Program-made: the position numbers and the translations under genes
NCBI RefSeq assembly: GCF_042650605.1
Contig: NZ_JBHSBN010000007.1
Coordinates: forward strand, 253,218 to 317,217
From: Micromonospora_J zhanjiangensis
GTDB lineage: Bacteria > Actinomycetota > Actinomycetes > Mycobacteriales > Micromonosporaceae
DNA: 64,000 nucleotides
Direction of reading: 5' to 3'
In this document: positions 39,006-47,647 of the stretch, in pieces
Layout: the number at the start of each line of letters is the position of its first letter
How positions within the stretch are numbered: the stretch's first letter is position 1
Notes under the pieces: model-generated
The model's database searches: none
Told to the model about the DNA's origin: nothing
What the model saw: the letters and a program-made list of their open reading frames with translations, nothing else

Positions 39006-40618
39006 TCACCGACCGCCTGCGGCCCCGCGGGCTGGTCGACCACCTGCGGCTGAAGGGCAAGATCCGCGGTACGCCGCTGCGGGTCAAGCTGGTCGCCGCC
39101 GTGCTGGCCCTGGTGGCCTCGGCGCTCGTGGTGATCAGTGTGATGACGGCCTACTTCCTGCACAGCTACCTGATCGGCCAGGTCGACGGCGAGCTGCGCG
39201 ACACCGCGAGCCAGGTGCGCGACGCGGTGGAGCGGCTGGAGTCGCCGGCGAGGACGAGTACCGAGTACACGCCGCCCACCGACTACGTCATGGCGGTCAC
39301 CGACCGCAGGACCGGCCTGGCCGACGCGCCGGCCTACCAGACGAACCGGTTCCATCCCGATGACCTGCCGGCCCTGCCGTCGGACGCGGCCGGGTTCGCC
39401 AATCTGCAGGGCGAGCCGTTCACCGTCTCGGCCAAGGACGGCCGGGTGCGGTGGCGGATGCTCTACACCCCACTGCCGAACGGGCAGATGCTCGCCGTCG
39501 GCCAGCACCTCACCGACATCGACCTGGCGGTGCGGCGGTTGATCTGGATCGACGTACTGGTCGGTGGGGCCGTGTTGATCCTGCTGGCGTCGCTCGGCGC
39601 GGCCGTGGTGCGGACCAGCCTGCGGCCGTTGTCGGACATCGAGCGGACCGCCGCGGCGATCGCCGGCGGTGATCTGACCCGGCGGGTGCCGGACCCGGAG
39701 CCGGGGGAGTTGGAGCCGCGGTCGGAGCTGGGCCGGTTGTCCCGGGCGCTCAACGCGATGCTCGCCCAGATCGAGGCGGCGTTCACCGCGCGCGCCGCGT
39801 CGGAGACGGCGGCCCGGTCGGCGGAGAGTGCGTCCCGGGACGCCGCGGTGGCCGCGCAGGCGTCCGAGGCCAGGGCCCGGCGGTCCGAGGAGCGGATGCG
39901 GCAGTTCATCGCGGACGCCTCGCACGAGCTGCGGACGCCGCTGACCACGATCCGCGGCTTCGCCGAGCTGTACCGGCAGGGCGCCGCCAGCTCGCCCGAG
40001 GACGTGGCCAGGCTGGTCCGGCGGATCGAGGACGAGGCCGCCCGGATGGGGCTGCTGGTCGAGGATCTGCTGCTGCTGGCCCGGCTGGACCGGGAGCGCC
40101 CGCTGCTGCTGGCCCCGGTCGAGCTGCGGGTGCTCGCCGCGGAGGCGGTGCAGGCCGCCGAGGCGGTGGCACCGGACCGGCGGATCGCCCTGGAGGTCGA
40201 GCCCGGTGCCGGTGGCCTGGTGGTGTTCGGCGACGACGCCCGGCTGCGGCAGGTGCTGGGCAACCTGGTGACCAACGCGATCAGCCACACCCCGCCGGAC
40301 GCCGCGGTGACCGTACGGCTGCGCAGTGAGCCCGGTCACCTGGCCGTGGTCGAGGTGGCCGACACCGGCCCGGGACTCTCGCCGGAACAGGCCGAACGGG
40401 TCTTCGAGCGGTTCTACCGGGCGGACGCGGCCCGCAGCCGGCGGGCCGGCGTCGCCAACGGCACCGGCCTGGGCCTGGCCATCGTCGCCGCGCTGGTGGC
40501 GGCGCACCACGGCACGGTCCAGGTGACCGAGACGCCGGGTGGGGGGGCCACCTTCCGGGTACGGCTTCCGCTCGTCCCGGAGACCGAGGCCGAGGAACCG
40601 GTGGACACTCACAGTTAA
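39002..40618 (+). CDS. membrane sensor histidine kinase (partner of the PhoP-like regulator)
   Basis: A 538-residue kinase. Two membrane helices (about 27-50 and 172-195) flank a periplasmic sensor domain, followed by HAMP (LRPLSDIERTAAAIAGGDLTRR), an Ala-rich coiled linker, HisKA with HELRTPLTTIRGFAELYR (His308) and HATPase motifs (NLVTNAISHTPP, DTGPGLSPEQ, GTGLGLAI). The ATG overlaps the stop of the regulator gene. The signal is unknown; the HtrA protease downstream suggests envelope stress. Confidence 0.91.
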   Translation: MITDRLRPRGLVDHLRLKGKIRGTPLRVKLVAAVLALVASALVVISVMTAYFLHSYLIGQVDGELRDTASQVRDAVERLESPARTSTEYTPPTDYVMAVTDRRTGLADAPAYQTNRFHPDDLPALPSDAAGFANLQGEPFTVSAKDGRVRWRMLYTPLPNGQMLAVGQHLTDIDLAVRRLIWIDVLVGGAVLILLASLGAAVVRTSLRPLSDIERTAAAIAGGDLTRRVPDPEPGELEPRSELGRLSRALNAMLAQIEAAFTARAASETAARSAESASRDAAVAAQASEARARRSEERMRQFIADASHELRTPLTTIRGFAELYRQGAASSPEDVARLVRRIEDEAARMGLLVEDLLLLARLDRERPLLLAPVELRVLAAEAVQAAEAVAPDRRIALEVEPGAGGLVVFGDDARLRQVLGNLVTNAISHTPPDAAVTVRLRSEPGHLAVVEVADTGPGLSPEQAERVFERFYRADAARSRRAGVANGTGLGLAIVAALVAAHHGTVQVTETPGGGATFRVRLPLVPETEAEEPVDTHS

Positions 40619-40626
40619 TGTCCAGC
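40609..40626 (+). promoter_or_regulatory. PhoP-box-like direct repeat before htrA
   Basis: TCACAGT (40609-40615) and GTCCAGC (40620-40626) are separated by four bases, the 7-4-7 spacing of PhoP boxes; the first unit matches TCACAGC in six of seven positions. It overlaps the kinase stop codon and lies 44 bases before the protease start, so it could give htrA its own regulated promoter. Confidence 0.4.
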
Positions 40627-40670
40627 CGCATCTCAGGACGAACCAAGTGGGATGGAGAAAGGTAGATGGC

Positions 40671-42260
40671 ATGAGCGAGTACGAGACCGACCCGCAGCGG
40701 TCGCCGGCCCCCGCCGACGCCGAGCCGTCGCACCCCACCGCCGAGCTGCCCTCCGTTGACCGCGGGCAGTCCGGCTCAGCCAGCACATCCGTCCCGGGCG
40801 ACGCCCACCCCGAGCCGATCGCCCCCGAGCCGGTCGCCGCAGCGCCCGGGAGCGGCGGCCCGTCCGCCGATGGTGCCCCGATCGGCGCGGCCCACCCGGC
40901 CGCGCCGGACGCCGCCGCGCCGGTGACCGGCGGACCGGCCCAGCCGGGTACGCCGTATCCGGCCAGTCCCTGGCAGCAGCCGGGTCACCCGGAGGCCCGC
41001 CCGGCCTTAGCCGGCCAGCCGGGCTACCCGGGACAGTCGAGCTACCCGGGACAGCCGGGCCACGTCGGCCAGCCGGGCCAGTTCGGGCAGCCGGGTCAGC
41101 CCGGACCGCAGGGACCGGGCGGGCACCCGTACCAGCCGCACCCCGGCGTTCCGGTCTGGGCCCAGCAGCCCGGTCCGGCCGCCCGCCCGGGTCGGGCCGC
41201 GAAGATCGTGGTGGCCGCCGTCGCCGGACTGGCCCTGATGGCCGGCTCGGGCGTCGCCGGCGGGATCATCGCGCTGGCCCTGGACGGCAACTCGTCGCCG
41301 ACGATCAGCCGGACCTACTCGGCCGCGCCGATCATCAACGGCGCCGACCTGCCCAAGATCGCCAGTTCGGTGCAGAACAGCGTCGTCTCGATCACCACCG
41401 GCAGTGGTGAGGGATCGGGCGTCATCCTCAGCGCCGACGGCTACGTCCTGACCAACAACCACGTGGTGGCGACCGCGTCCGGAGGCACCGTCAAGGTGGT
41501 CTTCGCGGACGGCAAGTCGGCCACCGCCCGGATCGTCGGTACCGACCCGAAGACCGACCTGGCGGTCGTCCAGGCCGACGGGGTTTCCGGTCTGAACGCG
41601 GCGAAGCTCGGCGACAGCGACGCCATGCAGGTGGGCGACACCGTGCTGGCCCTGGGCAGCCCGCTGGGCCTGCAGGGCTCGGTGACCTCCGGGATCATCA
41701 GCGCCCGGGACCGGACCATCCAGACCGGCAACGAGAACGACCAGCAGCAGAACCCGTTCCAGCCGAAGCAGCAACAGCAGGCGGTCAGCTCGATCTCCGG
41801 CCTGTTGCAGACCGACGCGCCGATCAACCCCGGTAACTCGGGCGGCGCGCTGGTCAACACCCGGGGCGAGGTGATCGGCATCAACACCGCCATCGCCACC
41901 TCCGGCCAGAGCACCGGCAACATCGGCGTCGGGTTCGCCATCCCCAGCAACAAGGCCAAGATCGTCGCCGACGCGCTGCGGGCCGGCAAGAAGGTCAGCC
42001 ACGCCTCGCTCGGGGTCAGCGTCGGCACCGGCGAGAACGGCGGGGCCCTGGTCAGCGCCGTGATCCCGGGCAGCCCGGCGGAGAAGGCCGGCCTCCAGCA
42101 GGGTGACGTGATCACCAAGGTCGACGACAAGATCGTGAAGGACTCGAACGATCTCGTCGGCGTCATCCAGGCCGGTAAGGTCGGCGACCGGGTCCAGGTG
42201 ACGTACACCCGAAACGGAACCGAAAAGACGGCAACCGTGACGCTCGCCGAGACGTCCTAG
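40671..42260 (+). CDS. HtrA/PepD-type membrane-anchored serine protease with PDZ domain
   Basis: A 529-residue envelope quality-control protease. A long Pro/Gly/Gln-rich cytoplasmic N-terminus (GQPG repeats around 115-147) leads to one membrane helix (about 179-204) and an extracytoplasmic trypsin-like domain with His264 (NNHVV), Asp296 (DPKTDLAVV) and Ser390 (NPGNSGGALVN), then a PDZ domain (about 430-525, ASLGVSVGTG to VQVTYTRNGTEKTATV). Its location after the two-component genes resembles the mycobacterial MprAB-PepD arrangement. AAAGG lies upstream of the ATG at 40671. Confidence 0.92.
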   Translation: MSEYETDPQRSPAPADAEPSHPTAELPSVDRGQSGSASTSVPGDAHPEPIAPEPVAAAPGSGGPSADGAPIGAAHPAAPDAAAPVTGGPAQPGTPYPASPWQQPGHPEARPALAGQPGYPGQSSYPGQPGHVGQPGQFGQPGQPGPQGPGGHPYQPHPGVPVWAQQPGPAARPGRAAKIVVAAVAGLALMAGSGVAGGIIALALDGNSSPTISRTYSAAPIINGADLPKIASSVQNSVVSITTGSGEGSGVILSADGYVLTNNHVVATASGGTVKVVFADGKSATARIVGTDPKTDLAVVQADGVSGLNAAKLGDSDAMQVGDTVLALGSPLGLQGSVTSGIISARDRTIQTGNENDQQQNPFQPKQQQQAVSSISGLLQTDAPINPGNSGGALVNTRGEVIGINTAIATSGQSTGNIGVGFAIPSNKAKIVADALRAGKKVSHASLGVSVGTGENGGALVSAVIPGSPAEKAGLQQGDVITKVDDKIVKDSNDLVGVIQAGKVGDRVQVTYTRNGTEKTATVTLAETS

Positions 42261-42330
42261 TAGTAGGCACATCCAGGTACCCGCGCCGAAAACTCCGCTA
42301 CCAGCGGAAACCCAGCTTCCTCCCCACAGG

Positions 42331-42373
42331 CGGCGGGTGATGCGACCAAGGGGGTTGGTCGCATCACCCGCCG
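42331..42373 (+). terminator. strong hairpin terminator after the protease
   Basis: CGGCGGGTGATGCGACCAA (42331-42349) pairs perfectly with 42355-42373 around GGGGG, followed by CTATTTC. The 19-bp stem lies 70 bases after the stop. Confidence 0.85.
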
Positions 42374-42520
42374 CTATTTCGTTCTCCGGCCCGGCCCGGC
42401 GGGCGAGTCGCACCACGGCCGGACGCGTTTCACCACGGCCGGGCGAGGGAGTCTCACCCCGCCGGGCCGGACCATCGGGGCCGGACGCGACGTCACGGAC
42501 CCGCGGGGGAGGAGCCGAGG

Positions 42521-43204
42521 ATGACCACCACGACGGTGACCCGCAGCGACGAGGAGATCCAGCGTGACGTGCTGGCGGAGTTGGACTGGGACGCCCGGGT
42601 GCAGCCCAACGAGGTGGGCGTGGCGGTCCAGGACGGCGTCGTCACGCTGACCGGCTGGGTGGACAGCTACGCCAAGAAATGGGCCGCCGAGCGCACCGCG
42701 CACCGGATCCGCGGGGTCCGCGCGGTGGCCGACGACATCGAGGTACGACTGCCCGGCGCCGACGAGCGCACCGATCCGGACATCGGCCTCGCCGCCACCC
42801 GGGCTCTCGAATGGGACGCGTTCGTGCCGGTCGAGACGCTCGACGTGACGGTCTCCAACGGCTGGGTGATGCTGCGCGGCGAGGTGGACTGGGGCTACCA
42901 GCGCCGGGCCGCCGAGCGGGCTGTCCGCCGGTTGTTCGGCGTCCGCGGGGTGACCAACCTGATCACCGTACGACCCGCCAACCGGCGCGGCCCGGACGAG
43001 GTCCGCAAGGACATCCGCAACGCCCTGGTACGCAGCATCGAGGCGGAAACCACCCGGATCGAGATCGACGTCGACGGGGACACCGTGGTGCTGACCGGCA
43101 CGGTCCGGTCCTGGCTGGAGCGTCAGGAGGCGGAGCGGGTCGCCTGGTCGACGCCGGGGGTGGGCGCGGTGACCGACCGGCTCACCATCGAACCCCCGGG
43201 CTGA
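42521..43204 (+). CDS. protein with three BON domains
   Basis: A 227-residue protein made almost entirely of three BON domains (about 10-78, 84-153 and 160-225), each with the V-x-V-x-x-G-x-V-x-L-x-G core: VAVQDGVVTLTGWVD, VTVSNGWVMLRGEVD and IDVDGDTVVLTGTVR. There is no signal peptide, so it is probably cytoplasmic or peripheral. BON domains bind phospholipid and occur in osmotic-shock proteins such as OsmY. GGGGAGGAG lies before the ATG. Confidence 0.86.
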   Translation: MTTTTVTRSDEEIQRDVLAELDWDARVQPNEVGVAVQDGVVTLTGWVDSYAKKWAAERTAHRIRGVRAVADDIEVRLPGADERTDPDIGLAATRALEWDAFVPVETLDVTVSNGWVMLRGEVDWGYQRRAAERAVRRLFGVRGVTNLITVRPANRRGPDEVRKDIRNALVRSIEAETTRIEIDVDGDTVVLTGTVRSWLERQEAERVAWSTPGVGAVTDRLTIEPPG

Positions 43205-43302
43205 CCGGCCCGCCGGGCGTCGTTTGCCGTTGCCGGGCCCGGGAAAGCCAGCGCGTCCGGCGCGTACCTGTGCGAATCGGCGTCTGGGAGGAGGGCAGCC
43301 AC

Positions 43303-44409
43303 GTGCACGACGTCCCGTCCGACCGACCCGACCGGTCGCGATTCCTCCGGATCGCGATGGTCGTGCCGCCCTGGTACGAACTGCCGCCCCCCGGCTACGG
43401 CGGGGTCGAACAGGTGTGCGCCGCCCTGGTCGACGGTCTGGTCGCCCGGGGCAACCAGGTGACCCTGTTCGGTGCCGGCACCGACCACGGCACCGCCGCC
43501 CGGTTCGTCAGCACCACCCCCGAGCCGCAGCAGGACCGGATGGGCGCCGTCTACCCGGAACTCGCCCACCTGATCCGGGTCGAGCGGGTGCTCGCCGACG
43601 AGCCGTTCGACGTCGTGCACGACCACACCACCGCCGGTCCGCTGCTCGCGGCGCGCCGGCCGGTGCCCACCGTGGCGACCGTGCACGGCAAGCCGGTCGG
43701 GGAGTTCGCCGACATCCTCACCGGGGTGGATCCGGCGGTGGGACTGGTGGCCATCTCACACGCCCAGCGGGAGGTGAGACCCGACCTGCCCTGGTCGGGG
43801 GTCGTCCACAACGGACTGGACATCCGGACCATGCCGCGCAAGTCGAAGCCGGCCGCCGGCCCGGTGCTGTGGCTGGCCCGGTTCGTCGCCGCGAAGGGGC
43901 CGGACCTGGCGGTGCACGCCTGCCGAGCCGCCGGCCTGCCGCTGGTGCTGGCCGGCAAGTGCGCCGACGACGAGGAGCGGCAGTACTTCGACGAGGTGAT
44001 CCGGCCGATGCTCGGCCCGGACGTCACGGCGATCCTCAACCCGGACCGGGCGGCCTGCCTCGACCTGCTGCTCGCGGCCCGGTGTCTGGTCATGCCGATC
44101 CGCTGGGAAGAGCCGTTCGGGATGGTGATGATCGAGGCGATGGCCACCGGGACGCCGGTGGTCGCCCTCAACCGGGGCGCCGTGCCCGAACTGCTCAACC
44201 ACGGTGAGACCGGTTTCATCTGCGCCGAGCCGAGCGAGATGGCGGCGGCGTTGCGGGACACCCCGGCGATCGATCCCGCCGCCTGCGTGGACCATGTCCG
44301 GGCGGAGTTCTCCGCGGAGGTGATGGCCCACCGGTACGAGGAGGTCTACCGTCGGCGAGCCAGCGTCGGCCGGCCGGAGGGCGTTCCGGCGTACGCATCC
44401 TCCGGCTGA
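43303..44409 (+). CDS. GT4-family glycosyltransferase
   Basis: A 368-residue GT-B glycosyltransferase. The N-terminal domain has MVVPPWYELPPPGYGGVEQV, and the C-terminal donor domain has the EX7E motif in EEPFGMVMIEAMATGTPVVAL. GTG 43303 is the start, with GGAGGAGGG upstream; a GTG at 43270 is possible. Proteins of this group build trehalose-like, phosphoinositol or envelope sugars, and this one cannot be narrowed further. It sits between the BON protein and an ABC ATPase. Confidence 0.82.
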   Translation: MHDVPSDRPDRSRFLRIAMVVPPWYELPPPGYGGVEQVCAALVDGLVARGNQVTLFGAGTDHGTAARFVSTTPEPQQDRMGAVYPELAHLIRVERVLADEPFDVVHDHTTAGPLLAARRPVPTVATVHGKPVGEFADILTGVDPAVGLVAISHAQREVRPDLPWSGVVHNGLDIRTMPRKSKPAAGPVLWLARFVAAKGPDLAVHACRAAGLPLVLAGKCADDEERQYFDEVIRPMLGPDVTAILNPDRAACLDLLLAARCLVMPIRWEEPFGMVMIEAMATGTPVVALNRGAVPELLNHGETGFICAEPSEMAAALRDTPAIDPAACVDHVRAEFSAEVMAHRYEEVYRRRASVGRPEGVPAYASSG

Positions 44410-44482
44410 CGGAGATTCCGCGAAAACAGGTGGTGGCGCTATCCGCCGTCCGGACGGAGGATTGCGTACAGGGGTGTTCCTG

Positions 44483-45778
44483 ATGGTGCACATCGCGACC
44501 GACAGGTTACGGAAGGTTTTCGATCAGGTTGTCGCGGTCGACGACCTGACCCTGGAGGTTGCCCCGGGAGAGTTCCTGGCCCTGCTCGGGCCGAGCGGGT
44601 GCGGCAAGTCGACCATCCTGCGGCTGGTCGCCGGGTTGATCCCGCCGACCAGCGGCCGGGTGCTGCTCGACGGCCAGGCGGTCGACGACCAGGTTCGCCG
44701 GCAGCACCGGATGGCGATGGTGTTCCAGGACTTCGCCCTCTACCCGCATCTGACGGTCGGGCAGAACATCGGCTTTCCGTTGCGGGCCGGGACCGGACCG
44801 GTGAGCGGGACCGCGGCCCGGGTGGTCGAGGTGGCCAAGGAACTCGGCATCGCCGACCTGCTGGACCGCCGGCCGGACAGCCTCTCCGGCGGTGAGCAGC
44901 AGCGGGTCGCCACGGCGCGGGCGATCGTCCGCCAACCGGAGGCGTTCCTGCTGGACGAGCCGCTGTCCAACCTGGACGCCGGGTTGCGGGCCCGGTTGCG
45001 TACCGAGGTGGCGGCGCTCGCCCGGCGACTCGGCGTGACCACGCTCTACGTCACGCACGACCAGATCGAGGCGATGACCATGGCCGACCGGGTGGCGGTC
45101 CTGCGCCGCGGCCGGCTCCAGCAGGTCGGTCGACCCGCCGAGGTGTACGCGGACCCGGCCACCGCCTTCGTCGCCGCGCTGATCGGCGCGCCCCGGATCG
45201 GGCTCGCCCAGGCCGCCATCTACGCCGACACCGAGAAGCTGGTCCTCGACCTGGGTTCGCAACTGCTGCGGCTGCCCCGGGCCGACCCCCGGCTGCGTTC
45301 GCTGGCCGACCGGCACACCCAGCGGATCACCGTCGCGCTGCGCGCCGAGGCGCTCACCCCGGTGCCCGGTGACACCGCCGGGCCGGTGCTGCACGGGCAC
45401 ATCCGGGACGTGCAGAACCTCGGCCACGAGGCGCTGGTGCACCTGGACATCGGCGCGCTGCCCGCGCTCTTCGACGAGGATATCCCGCGACGGGTGCCGG
45501 ACACCGCCGCACCGCCGGTCACGAAGCCGGCCACCCGCCGCCGGTTCGGCCTGCTGCGCCCCGCCCGGTCCCGGCCCGCGCCGACGGCCCGTACCGAGTA
45601 CGGCTTCTACCCGGTGTACGACCCGGAACTGCCGGACGACTCGCCCCCGGCCGGCGACCTGGTGGTCCGGGTGCCGGCGCCGGACCGGCCCCGGCCCGGG
45701 CAGCCGATGACCGTCGCGGTGGACCCCGACCAGCTGCTGCTCTTCGACGGCCAGGGCGACCGGATCCGGTTCGGCTGA
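44483..45778 (+). CDS. MsiK/UgpC-like ABC sugar-importer ATPase (orphan)
   Basis: A 431-residue ATPase of the CUT1 sugar-import type: Walker A (GPSGCGKST), signature LSGGEQQRVATARAI, Walker B (EAFLLDEPLSNLD) and H-loop (VTHDQIEAM), then the OB-fold regulatory domain. No permease or binding-protein gene is adjacent. In Streptomyces one such ATPase, MsiK, powers many importers, and that role fits. About 70 Pro/Arg-rich residues (roughly 335-405) interrupt the C-terminal domain and are unusual for the family. ATG 44483 has AGGGG upstream. Confidence 0.86.
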   Translation: MVHIATDRLRKVFDQVVAVDDLTLEVAPGEFLALLGPSGCGKSTILRLVAGLIPPTSGRVLLDGQAVDDQVRRQHRMAMVFQDFALYPHLTVGQNIGFPLRAGTGPVSGTAARVVEVAKELGIADLLDRRPDSLSGGEQQRVATARAIVRQPEAFLLDEPLSNLDAGLRARLRTEVAALARRLGVTTLYVTHDQIEAMTMADRVAVLRRGRLQQVGRPAEVYADPATAFVAALIGAPRIGLAQAAIYADTEKLVLDLGSQLLRLPRADPRLRSLADRHTQRITVALRAEALTPVPGDTAGPVLHGHIRDVQNLGHEALVHLDIGALPALFDEDIPRRVPDTAAPPVTKPATRRRFGLLRPARSRPAPTARTEYGFYPVYDPELPDDSPPAGDLVVRVPAPDRPRPGQPMTVAVDPDQLLLFDGQGDRIRFG

Positions 45779-45780
45779 CC

Positions 45781-45869
45781 CCCACCCGACCGGGCCTCGC
45801 GCGGCCGGGGGCCCACCCGGCCGGGCCTCGCGCGGCTGGAGGCCCACCCGGCCGGGCCCGCGCGGCCGG
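45781..45869. repeat. three 31-bp GC-rich tandem repeats
   Basis: Units begin with CCCACCCGRCCGGGCC at 45781, 45812 and 45843 and share CGCGCGGC; the last is shorter and degenerate. They fill the gap between the ABC ATPase and the kinase gene, which are convergent, and may act as a transcription stop. Confidence 0.6.
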
Positions 45870-45905
45870 CCGCCCCTGCGGCCCGCCGCCCGTCCGGCCC
45901 GCCCC

Positions 45906-47339
45906 CTACTGGGCCGTGGCGAGTTCGGCGGCCGCCGCGTCCAGCCTGGTCGCGTACTCGTTCCCGATCCCGCCCTCACCGGTGCGGGTCGCGATCTTCT
46001 CCCGGAGAGTGGCCGTCCGGGCGCCCAGATCGACCGGTTCGCCCCGGGTCAGGTCGGTGCGCAGGTTGTGGATGACGTTGCGCAGGTCGAGGCCGACGTC
46101 GTCGCGGATCACCCCGGTCGACACCCCCTCGTCGACCAGCCGGTCGAGCCGGTTGAGCGCGGCCTGCACGGTCTGTCCGGTCGGCTCCGCCTGTCCGGTC
46201 GGCGCCGCGGGGCTGGTCGGACCGGACTGGGCCGGCTCGACCGGTCCGGGCACCGGCGCGCCGGGTGCGGTCGTCGACGGGGCGACGGCCGGCGGAACGG
46301 CGGTCGGCCCGTTCGCGGCCGGCGGTACGGTCCGGAAGTCGGACCGGCCCAGCATGGTCCCGATCAGTACCGCGGCCACCATGGACAGCGCGGCCACCGC
46401 CGCGGCGGTGAGGACGAGCGGCAACGACGGCCGGTACGCCGGGCGGCCGGCGGGTCGCTCGGCCGGCGGGCGGGGCACCGTCTCGATCGGGGGCCGGGCC
46501 GGTCGGCCGGTCGACAGCTGCCCGCCCAACACGTCGGCCACCTGCTGGGCGGTCGGCCGGTCGATCGGGTCGGGAGCCAGGCACCGCTGGCAGATCTCGG
46601 CCACCGCCGGCGGCAGGTCGGGCACGTCCCACGGCGCCGGTATCGGACCCTCGCGCGACACCCGGGCCAGCTCCTCCCAGGTCTCGGCCGGGAACGGCGT
46701 CCGGCCGGTCAGCGTCTCGAAGAGCAGCACCCCCAGCGAGTACGTGTCGGTGGCCGCCTGCGCCGGGGTGCCGTCGAGCCGCTCCGGCGCGACGTACGCC
46801 GGGGTGCCGAAGGTCTGCCCGTCGGAGTCCTCGTCCGGCGCGCCGGTCCGGGTGGCGATGCCGAAGTCCAGCACCTTGGCGCCGGCCGAGGTGAGCATGA
46901 CGTTGGCCGGGGTGACGTCCCGGTGCACGATGCCGATCCGGTGCGCGGCGGCGACCGCGCCGGCCACCTGGGCGCAGACCTGCACCGCCTCCGGCCAGGG
47001 CAGCGGCCCGGCGGTCAACCGGGCCTCCAGCTCCTCACCGCGCAGCAGTTCCATCACCACGTACGCGGTGATGGTGCCGTCCGGCGCGACCGTCTCGCCG
47101 TAGTCGTGCACGGACGTGACGTGCGGGTGGACGAGTTGGGCGGCGGCGCGGGCCTCCTCGCGGACCAGGTCCCGGAACCGGGCGTCGGCGGCCAGCGAGG
47201 CGGCGAGCACCTTCACCGCGACCACCCGGTCGAGCACCTCGTCCCGGGCCCGCCAGATCACCGACATGCCACCGGCACCGACCTGGTCGATCAGTCGATA
47301 ACGGCGGTCGAGCAAACCACCGGCCTGGAGTGTCGCCAT
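45906..47339 (-). CDS. membrane Ser/Thr protein kinase (Hanks type) with altered catalytic loop
   Basis: A 477-residue kinase. The glycine loop is VGAGGMSVIW (20-29), the ATP lysine is Lys43 (VAVKVL), and the catalytic loop HRDVTPAN (139-146) keeps Asp141 and Asn146 but has Thr143 where Ser/Thr kinases normally have Lys. DFG is at 158-160 and the activation-segment end is GTPAYVAPE. One membrane helix (306-329) leads to a Pro/Thr-rich linker and a small helical extracellular domain rather than PASTA repeats. The ATG at 47339 follows an in-frame GTG two codons upstream. It lies divergent from the patatin gene. Confidence 0.88.
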   Translation of the reverse strand: MATLQAGGLLDRRYRLIDQVGAGGMSVIWRARDEVLDRVVAVKVLAASLAADARFRDLVREEARAAAQLVHPHVTSVHDYGETVAPDGTITAYVVMELLRGEELEARLTAGPLPWPEAVQVCAQVAGAVAAAHRIGIVHRDVTPANVMLTSAGAKVLDFGIATRTGAPDEDSDGQTFGTPAYVAPERLDGTPAQAATDTYSLGVLLFETLTGRTPFPAETWEELARVSREGPIPAPWDVPDLPPAVAEICQRCLAPDPIDRPTAQQVADVLGGQLSTGRPARPPIETVPRPPAERPAGRPAYRPSLPLVLTAAAVAALSMVAAVLIGTMLGRSDFRTVPPAANGPTAVPPAVAPSTTAPGAPVPGPVEPAQSGPTSPAAPTGQAEPTGQTVQAALNRLDRLVDEGVSTGVIRDDVGLDLRNVIHNLRTDLTRGEPVDLGARTATLREKIATRTGEGGIGNEYATRLDAAAAELATAQ

Positions 47340-47386
47340 CGTCACCGTTACCTGCCTCGGAGCTGGAAAACCGTATCAGCGTGCGG

Positions 47387-47419
47387 GCCACATCTGATCG
47401 GTGTCAATGAAGATGTGGC
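47387..47419. promoter_or_regulatory. 9-bp inverted repeat between the kinase and patatin genes
   Basis: GCCACATCT (47387-47395) and AGATGTGGC (47411-47419) form perfect arms around a 15-base spacer, about 48 bases upstream of the kinase start. This is a candidate regulator binding site; no regulator gene is adjacent. The rest of the 308-base gap shows only a CAGGAT box (47635-47640) seven bases before the patatin ATG. Confidence 0.4.
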
Positions 47420-47647
47420 AGAGGCGGTTACCCGCTCCGACCGTGGTCATTCGCGCCGTTCGATGGTTGTCCGGCCGTGACCACGTCCGGCGGTCGCGCG
47501 ACCGCCCTCCGGGCCGACGGACACGCCCGACTTCTCCGCATACCCCTGGGTGATCGGAAGGCTTCCCTGCGTACTCGATCGGTCGATGTCCGGCGTCGGG
47601 ACGGTCGTACCCGGTCGATCCGGCCGGCCCGTGCCAGGATGAACGGC

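Noticed and set aside
44483..45778. A complete sugar ABC importer at 44-46 kb
   Set aside because: Only the ATPase is present; the flanking genes encode a glycosyltransferase and a kinase.
45781..45869. 31-bp repeats as CRISPR
   Set aside because: The units are directly adjacent without unique spacers, and no cas gene is present.
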